NCBI GenBank assembly: GCA_016791285.1
Contig: JAEUMX010000029.1
Span: 1 to 23,065, forward strand
Reading direction: 5' to 3'
Origin: Burkholderiales bacterium
GTDB taxonomy: Bacteria > Pseudomonadota > Gammaproteobacteria > Burkholderiales > JAEUMW01
Length of the DNA: 23,065 nucleotides
This document shows, piece after piece, positions 8,413 through 15,339 of this stretch (within the stretch, counting starts at the first letter, position 1; each line of letters opens with the position of its first letter). A program made the position numbers and the translations under genes. The notes under the pieces were generated by a model. It worked only from the letters and a program-made list of their open reading frames with translations. It did not search any database and was not told where the DNA came from.

Positions 8413-8418
8413 AGTCTA
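8413..8418 (-). promoter_or_regulatory. Putative -10 box (TAGACT) for recQ
   Basis: On the minus strand TAGACT is followed by CCGCC and lies about 25 bases upstream of the recQ ATG, giving a leader of roughly 19 bases. It resembles the TAGAAT boxes before pyrD and the YqhA-like gene. A TTGTGG lies upstream, but at a 19-base spacing, so the -35 is doubtful. Confidence 0.3.
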
Positions 8419-8635
8419 CCGCAAGCCGGTAGGTATCCCACAAGCCCGTACCGCTTCAGCTCAGCGTTGCCGGCTGCCCGAGGTCTCCGAGGATCTTCGT
8501 CCCGTACGAATGGCCCGGCACGCGCGGCATTGATCCACAACCGCGTCAGCAGGACAATGCGAGGCAGCCGGTACGCGAGTGCGGGTGCGCGCCGGAAATC
8601 GTCTCTTACCTTCATCTCTTCCACGGGAGTCAGAC

Positions 8636-9073
8636 ATGGACACCATCAAACCTGTCTTCACAGCCACCGCAACGGCGACCGGAGGGCGCAATGGACACAC
8701 CCAGGCCGACGACGGCTCGGTGGGCGCAGACCTTTCGGTGCCGAAGGCGATGGGCGGGCCCGGCAAGCCGGGCACGACCACACCCGAACATCTGTTCGCC
8801 GCGGGCTACGCGGCGTGCTTTGGTGGTGCACTCGACTTCGTGGCGAAACAACAGAAGAAAGACGCCACGGGCGCAACCGTTACGTGTGCTGTGTCGATCG
8901 GGCCCCGCGACGCTGGCGGCTTCGGTCTCGAGGTCAAGATGCGGGTCGAGGACAAGAGCCTGTCGCAGAGCGATCTCGAAGCGCTCGCGAAGGAAGCGCA
9001 CGAGCAGATCTGCCCCTACTCGCACGCGACGCGCAACAACGTGAGCGTGGAGTTCGAAGTCGTAGGGGGATGA
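8636..9073 (+). CDS. ohr: Organic hydroperoxide resistance protein (Ohr, OsmC superfamily)
   Basis: This is a thiol peroxidase that reduces organic and fatty-acid hydroperoxides with lipoyl/thiol reductants in the cytoplasm. The 145-residue protein shows the Ohr hallmarks. TGGRNG near the start carries the active-site Arg (R18), EHLFAAGYAACFGGALDFVA carries E51 and the peroxidatic C61, and ICPYSHATRNN carries the resolving C126. The CP and PYSxATR context separates Ohr from OsmC. GGGAG sits 6 bases before the ATG at 8636, which I prefer to the in-frame GTG/ATG-like starts upstream at 8579. Ohr genes are commonly repressed by the MarR-family OhrR. No ohrR gene is in the window. Confidence 0.95.
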   Translation: MDTIKPVFTATATATGGRNGHTQADDGSVGADLSVPKAMGGPGKPGTTTPEHLFAAGYAACFGGALDFVAKQQKKDATGATVTCAVSIGPRDAGGFGLEVKMRVEDKSLSQSDLEALAKEAHEQICPYSHATRNNVSVEFEVVGG

Positions 9074-9091
9074 CGCGGGGAGAATCCCGCG
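9074..9091. terminator. Short hairpin between convergent ohr and cytochrome c genes
   Basis: CGCGGG at 9074-9079 and CCCGCG at 9086-9091 form a 6-bp stem with loop GAGAAT, starting on the base after the ohr stop. It has no T-tract on either side, so if it terminates transcription it is a weak or bidirectional hairpin. Confidence 0.35.
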
Positions 9092-9109
9092 GCTCCCGGG
9101 CGCGCGGTC

Positions 9110-9445
9110 TTACTCCGTGCGCCCCGACTTCCTGACGAACAGGCCGCTCTGCGCGGAGTAGTAGGCTGCCAGGTCGGCGATGTCCTGATCCGTCAGGTTC
9201 GCCGCCTGAGGCGCCATGATGGCGTTCTTGCGGGCACCGCTCTTGTAGTCCTTCAGCGCCTTCACGAGGTAGTCGGGCTGCTGACCCGCGAGGCGCGGGA
9301 AATCGGCCACCGCGCTGTTGCCGTCGGCGCCGTGACACGCGGCACAGACCGTGGACTTCTGTTTGCCGGCATCGGCACTGCCCGCGAGAGCGGGTGCGGC
9401 AGCCAGGGCCAGTGAGACCAGCAAGACAAGGCGTCTTCTCTGCAT
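9110..9445 (-). CDS. Periplasmic monoheme cytochrome c (class I)
   Basis: This is a small soluble electron carrier exported to the periplasm. Of 111 residues, about 1-22 form a signal peptide (MQRRR, hydrophobic core, ALAGSA). The heme motif is CAACH at 34-38, followed by GADGNS, and the distal ligand is probably M77 in NAIMAPQAANL. The TDQDIADLAAYYS helix is typical of the cytochrome c4/c553 type. A strong Shine-Dalgarno (GGGGAGGAG) precedes the ATG at 9445, which is why I reject the longer frame to 9550. It lies 13 bases downstream of a homologous cytochrome gene, so the two are likely co-transcribed. Their similarity (YLVKALKDYKSG against YIVKALQAYKSG) points to an old tandem duplication. 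Confidence 0.92.
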   Translation of the reverse strand: MQRRRLVLLVSLALAAAPALAGSADAGKQKSTVCAACHGADGNSAVADFPRLAGQQPDYLVKALKDYKSGARKNAIMAPQAANLTDQDIADLAAYYSAQSGLFVRKSGRTE

Positions 9446-9458
9446 CACGCTCCTCCCC

Positions 9459-9827
9459 TCACTTTGCCGACGCGCTGACCGGCGCGCCGAGCGGGGCCGA
9501 ATAGAACGCTGCCAGATCCGCCATGTCCTGATCGGTGAGCGTCGCGGCAATGGCCCTCATCGACGGGTGACTGCGCTCTCCGCTCTTGTACGCCTGCAGC
9601 GCCTTCACGATGTACGCGGCGTGCTGCCCCCCGATCTTCGGCACCGAGTAGACTTCGGGGAACGCGGTGCGGTAATCGGGAATGCCGTGACAGCCCTGGC
9701 ACATCGAATCCTTCAATTTGCCCGCCGCGGCATTTCCGTCCGCGGCAAGCGCGGGCAACGCCGTGAACAACGCCGAGGCCAAGCCGATGACATAGATGGA
9801 AGCGCGCACGATACCGATTCTCCTCAC
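9459..9827 (-). CDS. Periplasmic monoheme cytochrome c (class I), paralogue
   Basis: This is the first gene of a two-cytochrome operon. Residues 1-29 look like a signal peptide (MRRIGIVRAS, hydrophobic core, ending LPALAAD). The heme-binding motif is CQGCH at 43-47 and the probable distal Met is M90 in HPSMRAIAATL. TDQDMADLAAFYS is the conserved C-terminal helix. Compared with the downstream paralogue it has a longer loop after the heme (GIPDYRTAFPEVYSVPKIGG), a variant seen in c553-like halves of cytochrome c4 proteins. The two single-domain proteins could work as a pair like the two halves of a diheme c4, but that is inference. The gene diverges from the ccm operon, whose products would mature it. 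Confidence 0.9.
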   Translation of the reverse strand: MRRIGIVRASIYVIGLASALFTALPALAADGNAAAGKLKDSMCQGCHGIPDYRTAFPEVYSVPKIGGQHAAYIVKALQAYKSGERSHPSMRAIAATLTDQDMADLAAFYSAPLGAPVSASAK

Positions 9828-9915
9828 GCGTGCAAGGTCTTGTTACAGGGCACGGACTCTAGCGGAATGGCGGCACAGGGTCAAACCCACGCCTGCCCGA
9901 GGCGTCGGAAATGCC

Positions 9916-9921
9916 TATAAA
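9916..9921 (+). promoter_or_regulatory. Putative -10 box (TATAAA) for the ccm operon
   Basis: TATAAA lies 23 bases before the proposed GTG start of ccmA, in the 117-base divergent region between the cytochrome pair and ccm. No clear -35 is seen. A start near 9928 would leave a leader of only about 17 bases, with no Shine-Dalgarno. Confidence 0.4.
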
Positions 9922-9944
9922 CTACGGGCTTTTTCCGCTCGACC

Positions 9945-10562
9945 GTGCTCTCTTCCGACAATCTTGCCTGCGTCCGCGGCGAAAGAAGGATCTTCTCCGG
10001 CATCACGTTCGCCCTGCCGCCCGGCGCAGTCCTCGTCGTCACGGGCGCGAACGGCAGCGGCAAAACGAGTCTGCTGCGGATCGTGTGCGGTCTCGCCGAG
10101 GCCGCCGCGGGCGAAGTACGCTGGAACGGCTCGAACGCGCGCTCCCTCGGTGACGATTACCGCGCCGAGCTGGCCTACGTCGGGCATCAGAACGGGTTGA
10201 AGGACGATCTTTCGGCCGCGGAGAACATTCGCGTTTGGGCCGGGATCGCCGGCATCGCGGTCGATCGGGACAGCGCGCGCGATGCACTGGGACGGCTCGG
10301 TCTCGATGCGCGCGCGCAGTCTCCGGTACGCTGGCTGTCGCAGGGTCAGAAGCGGCGCGTCGCGCTCGCGCGCCTGCTGGTTGCGAAGCGAGCGCTCTGG
10401 GTGCTGGACGAACCTTTCGCGGGCCTCGACCGCGCGTCGACCGCGACCGTCGAGGCGCTGCTGCAGGAACATCTCGCAGGCGGCGGCATGGCAATGCTCA
10501 CCACCCACCAGGATCTCGGGGAGATCGCAGCCCCCGTGCGCAGCCTCGATCTTAACAGCTGA
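9945..10562 (+). CDS. ccmA: Heme ABC exporter ATP-binding protein CcmA
   Basis: CcmA is the ATPase of the CcmABCD complex that releases heme-loaded CcmE for cytochrome c assembly. The 205-residue protein has Walker A GANGSGKT at 34-41, the ABC signature LSQGQKRRVALAR from 131, Walker B LWVLDEP at 151-157 and the H-loop TTHQD. The start is GTG. The ATG at 9911 is out of frame, and no in-frame ATG precedes the conserved LACVRGERRIFSG beginning. No Shine-Dalgarno is visible. The stop overlaps the ccmB start (TGATG), typical of tight coupling. It is the first gene of the ccm operon. Confidence 0.95.
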   Translation: MLSSDNLACVRGERRIFSGITFALPPGAVLVVTGANGSGKTSLLRIVCGLAEAAAGEVRWNGSNARSLGDDYRAELAYVGHQNGLKDDLSAAENIRVWAGIAGIAVDRDSARDALGRLGLDARAQSPVRWLSQGQKRRVALARLLVAKRALWVLDEPFAGLDRASTATVEALLQEHLAGGGMAMLTTHQDLGEIAAPVRSLDLNS

Positions 10563-11230
10563 TGGGCGCGGCGCTCGGCTGGATCATTCGTCGCGACCTC
10601 CTGCTGGCGGTGCGACAGCGCACCGACGTCGCGACCACGGTCGTGTTCTTCGTGATCGTCGTCAGCCTCTTTCCGCTGGGAGTCGGTCCGGAGATGGAAA
10701 AGCTGCGCCCGCTCGCCGCCGGGGTGCTCTGGGTGGCCGCCCTGCTCGCCTCGATGCTCTCGCTCGGGCGGCTCTTCGCGGCGGACTACGCCGACGGCTC
10801 GCTCGAGCAGCTGCTGATCGCCCCGCAGCCCCTGTCCCTGCTGGTGCTGGGCAAGATCGTCGCGCACTGGCTGGTATCGGGCGTGCCGCTGGTCCTGATC
10901 GCACCGGTCCTCGGCATCCAGTACGACCTGACCGGCACCGCGCTCGCGGTCATGACGCTGTCGCTGCTGATCGGCACGCCGGTGCTCTCGGCCATAGGCG
11001 CCGTGGGAGCCGCGCTGACCCTGGGCTTGCGCGGCGGCGGCGTGCTGATCGCGCTCCTCGTGCTGCCGCTGTACGTGCCGGTGATCATCTTCGGCGCCGG
11101 CGCGGTCGAAGCCACGCAATCGGGCATCGGACCGGAGGGGCATCTGTCGCTGCTCGGCGCCTTTCTCCTGCTGTCCATGGTGATCGGCCCGATCGCCGCC
11201 GCCACGGCGCTCAGAATCTCCGTAGAATGA
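10562..11230 (+). CDS. ccmB: Heme exporter membrane protein CcmB
   Basis: CcmB is the transmembrane partner of CcmA in the ABC-type complex that acts on holo-CcmE. The 222-residue protein is almost wholly hydrophobic with about six spans. Family hallmarks are the N-terminal RRDLLLAVRQRTDV, the VVSLFPLGVGPE segment, and the cytoplasmic loop FAADYADGSLEQLLIAPQPLSLLVLGKI, which contacts the ATPase. The gene begins inside the ccmA stop (TGATG) and ends at a TGA overlapping an in-frame ATG of the next frame at 11227. A TAGAAT box at 11223-11228 within the last codons may be an internal promoter. Confidence 0.95.
   Translation: MGAALGWIIRRDLLLAVRQRTDVATTVVFFVIVVSLFPLGVGPEMEKLRPLAAGVLWVAALLASMLSLGRLFAADYADGSLEQLLIAPQPLSLLVLGKIVAHWLVSGVPLVLIAPVLGIQYDLTGTALAVMTLSLLIGTPVLSAIGAVGAALTLGLRGGGVLIALLVLPLYVPVIIFGAGAVEATQSGIGPEGHLSLLGAFLLLSMVIGPIAAATALRISVE
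11223..11228 (+). promoter_or_regulatory. Possible internal -10 box (TAGAAT) before ccmC
   Basis: TAGAAT overlaps the last codons of ccmB and would place a start near 11235, upstream of the ccmC ATG at 11257. It resembles other -10-like boxes in the window, but there is no -35, and a chance match inside a coding region cannot be excluded. Confidence 0.2.
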
Positions 11231-11256
11231 CGCCCGCCGCGAATCCCGGGTCATTC

Positions 11257-12009
11257 ATGTCTCACCGTCTTGTCAACTGGTTCAAGTACGCCTCCCCCGC
11301 GACCTTCTACGGGTTCGCGGGCCGGCTCGTGCCGTGGTTCGCGACCGGTTCCGTCGTGCTCTTCGCGATCGGGCTCTACCTCGGCTTTTTCGTGGCCCCC
11401 ACGGATTTTCAGCAGGGCGAAGCCTACCGTATCATCTTCATCCACGTGCCCGCGGCGTGGATGTCCATGTTCCTGTATCTCGTGATGGCGGGTTACGCCG
11501 CGCTCGGCCTGATTCTCAACACGCGCCTCTCGGGCATGATGGCGCAGGCGATCGCACCCACCGGCGCGCTGTTTACCTTCATCGCACTCTGGAGCGGCGC
11601 ACTCTGGGGGCGACCGACCTGGGGCGCTTACTGGGTGTGGGATGCGCGCCTCACCTCGGAGCTGATCCTGCTGTTTCTCTACTTCGGTTTCATCGCGCTG
11701 CAGGCATCGATCGAAGACCCGCGGCGTGCGGACCGCGCGGGTGCAGTGCTCGCCATCGTCGGCGCGATCAACGTGCCGATCATCTATTTCTCGGTGCAGT
11801 GGTGGAACACGCTGCACCAGGGCGCCTCGGTGAGCCTGACCCAGGCACCGTCGATGGCCTCGGTGATGCTCGCCGGCATGCTGGTCATGGCGTTCGCGTG
11901 CTGGTTCTACTCGATCGCGGTGGTGCTCGCGCGGGTGCGCACGATCATCCTGGAGCGCGAACGCGGCTCGGCGTGGGTGGCGGATCAGCTGGCGGGTGGG
12001 CACGCATGA
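11257..12009 (+). CDS. ccmC: Heme transporter/heme-CcmE ligation protein CcmC
   Basis: CcmC delivers heme to the periplasmic chaperone CcmE and forms a complex with CcmA, B and D. The 250-residue protein has six spans. It carries the tryptophan-rich WWD domain WGRPTWGAYWVWD at 117-129 and the two external heme-ligand histidines, H63 in FIHVPAAWMS and H187 in WWNTLHQGAS. I chose the ATG at 11257, which begins just before the conserved VNWFKYASP. An in-frame ATG at 11227 overlapping the ccmB stop (ATGA) would add ten residues, MTPAANPGSF, and is a real alternative. The stop at 12007-12009 overlaps an ATG that opens a repeat-encoded frame. Confidence 0.95.
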   Translation: MSHRLVNWFKYASPATFYGFAGRLVPWFATGSVVLFAIGLYLGFFVAPTDFQQGEAYRIIFIHVPAAWMSMFLYLVMAGYAALGLILNTRLSGMMAQAIAPTGALFTFIALWSGALWGRPTWGAYWVWDARLTSELILLFLYFGFIALQASIEDPRRADRAGAVLAIVGAINVPIIYFSVQWWNTLHQGASVSLTQAPSMASVMLAGMLVMAFACWFYSIAVVLARVRTIILERERGSAWVADQLAGGHA

Positions 12010-12164
12010 GCGCTCCGCACGGCCGCCCGAAGGAGCGCGAAGTCCCTCTCGGAGGGACCGCGCCCAGCGCGAGGGTGCCCAAACTGAGCGCTCCGCACGG
12101 CCGCCCGAAGGAGCGCGAAGCCCCTCTCGGAGGGACCGCGCAGAGCGCGAGGGAGCCTCGATGA
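12006..12164 (+). CDS. Repeat-encoded 52-residue frame coupled to ccmC and ccmD
   Basis: An ATG overlapping the ccmC stop (ATGA at 12006-12009) opens a 52-codon frame across the tandem repeat. It ends in a TGA that overlaps the ccmD ATG (ATGA at 12161-12164). The peptide is two copies of SAPHGRPKERE-x-PLGGTA-x-SAR, basic and rich in Pro/Gly/Arg, with no signal, membrane span or known domain. The 78-base period is a multiple of three, so the frame survives both copies. It may be a true peptide, or a coupling device that carries ribosomes across the inserted repeat to ccmD. I do not recognise a family and give no function. The +1 frame is also open and would extend CcmD at its N-terminus from a GTG at 11996. 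Confidence 0.35.
   Translation: MSAPHGRPKEREVPLGGTAPSARVPKLSAPHGRPKEREAPLGGTAQSAREPR
12007..12153 (+). repeat. Tandem 69-bp palindromic unit (78-bp period) between ccmC and ccmD
   Basis: The units at 12007-12075 and 12085-12153 match at 66 of 69 bases. Each contains a GCGCTCC / GGAGCGC inverted repeat with a 15-base loop. A second hairpin follows, in which GCGCG, bulged AA and GTCCCTC pair with GAGGGAC and CGCGC around a TCG loop (perfect in unit 1, one mismatch in unit 2). The unit looks like a dispersed intergenic palindromic element of the REP/BIME kind, but no other copy is present in this window. It separates two genes that in most ccm operons lie side by side. Confidence 0.85.
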
Positions 12165-12355
12165 ACTGGGGCAGTGTCGAAGCGTTTTTCGCGATGGGAG
12201 GATACGGCTTCTATGTGTGGGGGACATATATCGTGACGGCCCTGCTGCTTGCCGTGGAAGTGCTGTGGCTCAGGGGCCGACGACGAACGATCGCGCGGCA
12301 GCTTGGTCTGACGCGACACGTTTCGGCACGCAACGCCCATGAAACCCAGGCATAA
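12161..12355 (+). CDS. ccmD: Heme exporter small subunit CcmD
   Basis: CcmD is a small single-span protein needed for release of holo-CcmE from CcmABC. The 64-residue protein has the conserved N-terminal [21 protein letters not shown], a hydrophobic helix at about 20-40, and a basic cytoplasmic tail with [10 protein letters not shown]. The ATG at 12161 overlaps the stop of the repeat-encoded frame. Its 3' end overlaps ccmE by 17 bases. A longer version starting at GTG 11996 would add about 55 repeat-encoded residues. That is unlikely, because the hydrophobic and conserved portion begins at MNWG. Confidence 0.9.
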   Translation: MNWGSVEAFFAMGGYGFYVWGTYIVTALLLAVEVLWLRGRRRTIARQLGLTRHVSARNAHETQA

Positions 12356-12788
12356 GCGATTCGCCCTGATCGCAGCCGGAGTCGGTGCGCTCGCCATCGC
12401 CACCGCCCTCGTCCTCAACGCGTTTCGCTCGAATCTCGTCTTCTTCTTCACGCCGACCCAGGTCGCGGCGAAGGAGGCGCCGGTCGGTCGCACTTTCCGT
12501 ATCGGCGGCATGGTCGAGACCGGCAGCCTGCAGCGCGGACCCGACGGCCTCACGGTCCACTTCCGCGTCACCGACACGGCGCAGACGATCCCCGTCGTCT
12601 ACAAAGGCATCCTCCCCGACCTGTTCAAGGAAGGCAAGGGTGTGGTCGCGCAGGGCAGACTCGGCGCCAACGGCGAGTTCACGGCGAGCGAAGTGCTCGC
12701 CAAGCACGACGAAAACTATATGCCGCCGGAGGCCGCGCACGCCGTCGAACAGGCGCACAAGGCGCAGAAGACGGTCGTCACCCAATAG
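12339..12788 (+). CDS. ccmE: Cytochrome c maturation heme chaperone CcmE
   Basis: CcmE is a periplasmic, membrane-anchored chaperone that binds heme covalently and hands it to CcmF. The 149-residue protein has a short cytoplasmic MKPRHKR start and one membrane anchor at about 8-28. An OB-fold beta barrel follows ([47 protein letters not shown]). The heme-attachment motif [12 protein letters not shown] has H123 and Y127, matching H130 and Y134 of E. coli. The C-terminal tail is flexible. The start lies inside the end of ccmD, so the genes are translationally coupled. Confidence 0.96.
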   Translation: MKPRHKRFALIAAGVGALAIATALVLNAFRSNLVFFFTPTQVAAKEAPVGRTFRIGGMVETGSLQRGPDGLTVHFRVTDTAQTIPVVYKGILPDLFKEGKGVVAQGRLGANGEFTASEVLAKHDENYMPPEAAHAVEQAHKAQKTVVTQ

Positions 12789-12802
12789 AGCGAGGCGTCG
12801 AC

Positions 12803-14818
12803 ATGGTCCCCGAAATCGGTCAGTTCGCTTTGATCCTCGCGCTCTTGCTCGCTATCGCGCAGGGCACCCTGCCGATCGCCGGAACGGTCCGCGGCATCGA
12901 CTCCTGGATGGCCGCGGCGCGCCCGCTCGCGCAGGGGCAGTTCGTCTTCGTCGCCATCGCATTCGGCTGCCTCGCGTGGTCGTTCGTGCACAACGACTTC
13001 TCCGTGCTCAACGTGGCGACCAACTCGAATTCGAAGCTGCCGCTGCCCTACCGCATCGCGGCGACCTGGGGCTCGCACGAGGGATCGCTCCTCCTGTGGA
13101 CGCTGATGCTGACGCTGTGGACGGTGGCGGTCACCGCCTTCAGCCGCCATCTTCCGCTCGAGATGGTCGCGCGCGTGCTCGGCGTGATGGGGTTCGTGAG
13201 CGTCGGCTTCCTGCTCTTCATGCTGCTCACGTCGAACCCGTTCGAGCGCCTGCTTCCGGCCGCGGCCGAAGGGCGCGATCTCAATCCGCTGCTGCAGGAT
13301 CCGGGGATGGTGATTCATCCACCGATGCTGTACATGGGCTACGTCGGCTTCTCGGTTGCCTTCGCCTTCGCCATCGCGGCACTGCTGTCGGGCCGCCTCG
13401 ACGCGACCTGGGCGCGCTGGTCGCGTCCCTGGACCACCGTCGCGTGGATGTTCCTCACGCTCGGCATCATGCTCGGCAGCTGGTGGGCGTATTACGAGCT
13501 GGGCTGGGGCGGCTGGTGGTTCTGGGACCCCGTCGAGAACGCCTCCTTCATGCCCTGGCTGGTTGGCACGGCGCTCATCCACTCGCTGGCGGTCACGGAA
13601 AAACGCGGCAGCTTCAAGAGCTGGACCGTCCTGCTCGCCATCGCAGCCTTTTCGCTCTCGCTGCTCGGCACGTTCCTCGTCCGCTCGGGCGTGCTGACAT
13701 CGGTGCACGCATTCGCCACCGATCCGAAGCGCGGCGTCTTCATCCTCGCGTTCCTCTCGATCGTGATCGGCGGCTCGCTCGTGCTCTACGCCTGGCGCGC
13801 GCCGAAGGTGGGACTCGGCGGCGGCTTCGCGCTCGTCTCGCGCGAATCGATGCTGCTCGCCAACAATGTGCTGCTGCTGGTCGCCGCCGGCACCGTCCTG
13901 CTCGGCACCCTCTATCCGCTGCTGATCGACGCACTGGGGCTCGGCAAGCTCTCGGTGGGCCCGCCCTACTTCAACGCGGTGTTCGTCCCGCTCATGGTGC
14001 CCGCGGTATTCCTGATGGGGGTCGGGCCCATCGCGCGGTGGAAGCAGGCGCGGTTGCCCGAGCTCGCGGCGCGCTTGCGCTGGGCCTGTGGCACAGGGGT
14101 CGCAGCCGCCGTGATCCTGCCGTTCGTGTTGGGGACCTGGACACCGCTCATCGCGCTCGGATTCCTGCTGGCGTTCTGGGTAATCGCCGCCGTGTTCGTC
14201 TCGGTCGCGTTCGGAACGCACGGTGCGCCCGGCGGGCAAAGTATCTGGCGCCGCATGTCCAGGCACTCGCGCAGCACGTGGGGGATGCACCTGGCGCATC
14301 TCGGCGTGGCGGTGTTCATTCTCGGCGTGACCATCGTCGGCGGATTTCAGACCGAGACCGACGTGAAGATGGCACCGGGCACCACCACCACGGTCGCCGG
14401 CTACACCTTCCGCTTCGACGGCGTCGAGGAGCACCCGGGACCCAACTACCGCGCAGCGCGCGGCACGGTGACGGTGCTCAAGGGCGAGCGCGTGGTCGAG
14501 GTGATGCACCCCGAGAAGCGTGTCTACAACGCATCCGGCATGGCCATGACCGAGGCCGCGATCGACACCGGTCTCACGCGCGATCTGTATGTCTCGCTGG
14601 GTGAACCGGTCGGTGCGACGGACTGGATCGTGCGCGTCTACTACAAGCCCTTCGTCGACTGGATCTGGGGCGGCTGTGTCCTGATGGCGCTCGGCGGGCT
14701 GCTCGCCGTCACCGACCGACGCTATCGCTTCGCCGCGAAGAAGTCGACCCAGAGCGCGCTGCCGCCGGCGCCGAAACCCCCCAAAGGCGATCTCGCCGCA
14801 GGACCCGCGCGCCCGTGA
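12803..14818 (+). CDS. ccmF: Heme lyase subunit CcmF
   Basis: CcmF is the large integral membrane protein that transfers heme from CcmE to the CXXCH cysteines of apocytochromes, together with CcmH and CcmI. It has 671 residues and many spans. The WWD heme-handling domain lies at about 227-252 (WWAYYELGWGGWWFWDPVENASFMPWL is its core). Conserved histidine-bearing segments include VIHPPMLYMG near 170 and ALIHSLAVTEKRG just after the WWD domain. The C-terminal third holds the periplasmic domain and a last span (WGGCVLMALGGLLAV) near 620-640. The gap from ccmE is 14 bases, and the stop overlaps the ccmG start (GTGA). The very long frames on the other strand and frames here are compositional shadows. 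Confidence 0.97.
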   Translation: MVPEIGQFALILALLLAIAQGTLPIAGTVRGIDSWMAAARPLAQGQFVFVAIAFGCLAWSFVHNDFSVLNVATNSNSKLPLPYRIAATWGSHEGSLLLWTLMLTLWTVAVTAFSRHLPLEMVARVLGVMGFVSVGFLLFMLLTSNPFERLLPAAAEGRDLNPLLQDPGMVIHPPMLYMGYVGFSVAFAFAIAALLSGRLDATWARWSRPWTTVAWMFLTLGIMLGSWWAYYELGWGGWWFWDPVENASFMPWLVGTALIHSLAVTEKRGSFKSWTVLLAIAAFSLSLLGTFLVRSGVLTSVHAFATDPKRGVFILAFLSIVIGGSLVLYAWRAPKVGLGGGFALVSRESMLLANNVLLLVAAGTVLLGTLYPLLIDALGLGKLSVGPPYFNAVFVPLMVPAVFLMGVGPIARWKQARLPELAARLRWACGTGVAAAVILPFVLGTWTPLIALGFLLAFWVIAAVFVSVAFGTHGAPGGQSIWRRMSRHSRSTWGMHLAHLGVAVFILGVTIVGGFQTETDVKMAPGTTTTVAGYTFRFDGVEEHPGPNYRAARGTVTVLKGERVVEVMHPEKRVYNASGMAMTEAAIDTGLTRDLYVSLGEPVGATDWIVRVYYKPFVDWIWGGCVLMALGGLLAVTDRRYRFAAKKSTQSALPPAPKPPKGDLAAGPARP

Positions 14819-15339
14819 CCCGCTTCGTCATCCCGCTCGTGGTGTTCGCGGTCCTGGTCGGCTTCCTCTTCGTCGGCCTGCGACTGAAGCCGAGCGAGGT
14901 GCCCTCCCCGCTCATCGACAAACCTGCCCCCGCCTTCCAGCTCACCCAGTTGCACAAGCCGGGCGAGCGCTTCGGCGTCACCGACATGAAGGGGAAGGTA
15001 TGGCTGCTCAACGTGTGGGCTTCGTGGTGCGTGTCCTGCCGCGAGGAGCACCCGTTGCTGATGGAGCTCGCGAAGGAGAGCGGCGTGCCCATCGTGGGCC
15101 TCAACTACAAGGATCAGCGGGAGAACGCGGTGCAGTGGCTCGCGCGCTTCGGCAACCCTTATGCGCTCAGCGTCGTCGATGCGGAGGGGCGGACCGGCAT
15201 CGACTTCGGCGTGTACGGTGTGCCGGAGACCTTCCTCATCGACCGCGATGGCGTCATCCGCTACAAGCAGATCGGCCCCCTCACCCGCGAGGCGTGGCAG
15301 CAGCACATTCTCCCGCTCGTGAAGAAGCTCTCCGCGTGA
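14815..15339 (+). CDS. ccmG: Thiol:disulfide interchange protein CcmG/DsbE
   Basis: CcmG is a membrane-anchored, periplasm-facing thioredoxin-like protein that keeps apocytochrome cysteines and CcmH reduced. The 174-residue protein has an N-terminal anchor (FVIPLVVFAVLVGFLFVGL). The redoxin fold carries LLNVWASWCVSCREEHP (C72 and C75) and the cis-Pro loop YGVPETFLIDRDG. The CVSC active site differs from the CPTC of the E. coli protein, but the CxxC arrangement is intact. The start is GTG at 14815 inside the ccmF stop (GTGA). The stop overlaps the ccmH ATG (TGATG). Confidence 0.95.
   Translation: MTRFVIPLVVFAVLVGFLFVGLRLKPSEVPSPLIDKPAPAFQLTQLHKPGERFGVTDMKGKVWLLNVWASWCVSCREEHPLLMELAKESGVPIVGLNYKDQRENAVQWLARFGNPYALSVVDAEGRTGIDFGVYGVPETFLIDRDGVIRYKQIGPLTREAWQQHILPLVKKLSA

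Noticed and set aside
8388..8624. Upstream extension of RecQ by 79 residues
   Set aside because: The residues do not resemble RecQ, and the family begins near LLRSVFGYPTFRGLQEAIV. The stretch also contains the likely promoter.
9911..9944. ATG at 9911 as the ccmA start
   Set aside because: It is out of frame with ccmA (34 bases from the GTG) and lies across the TATAAA box.
12007..12153. CRISPR array
   Set aside because: There are only two units, with internal hairpins and a 9-base gap between them, so there is no spacer content and no cas gene.
11996..12160. N-terminal extension of CcmD from a GTG at 11996 through both repeat units
   Set aside because: The extension is repeat-encoded and basic, and the CcmD family begins at about [10 protein letters not shown]. 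The ATG at 12161 is coupled to the upstream stop. It remains a minor possibility.
12385..14604. A 739-codon plus-strand frame and a 597-codon minus-strand frame across ccmE/ccmF
   Set aside because: Both overlap clear ccmE and ccmF, and their translations are dominated by Arg, Ala, His and Gly without domains. They are shadows of GC-rich coding sequence.
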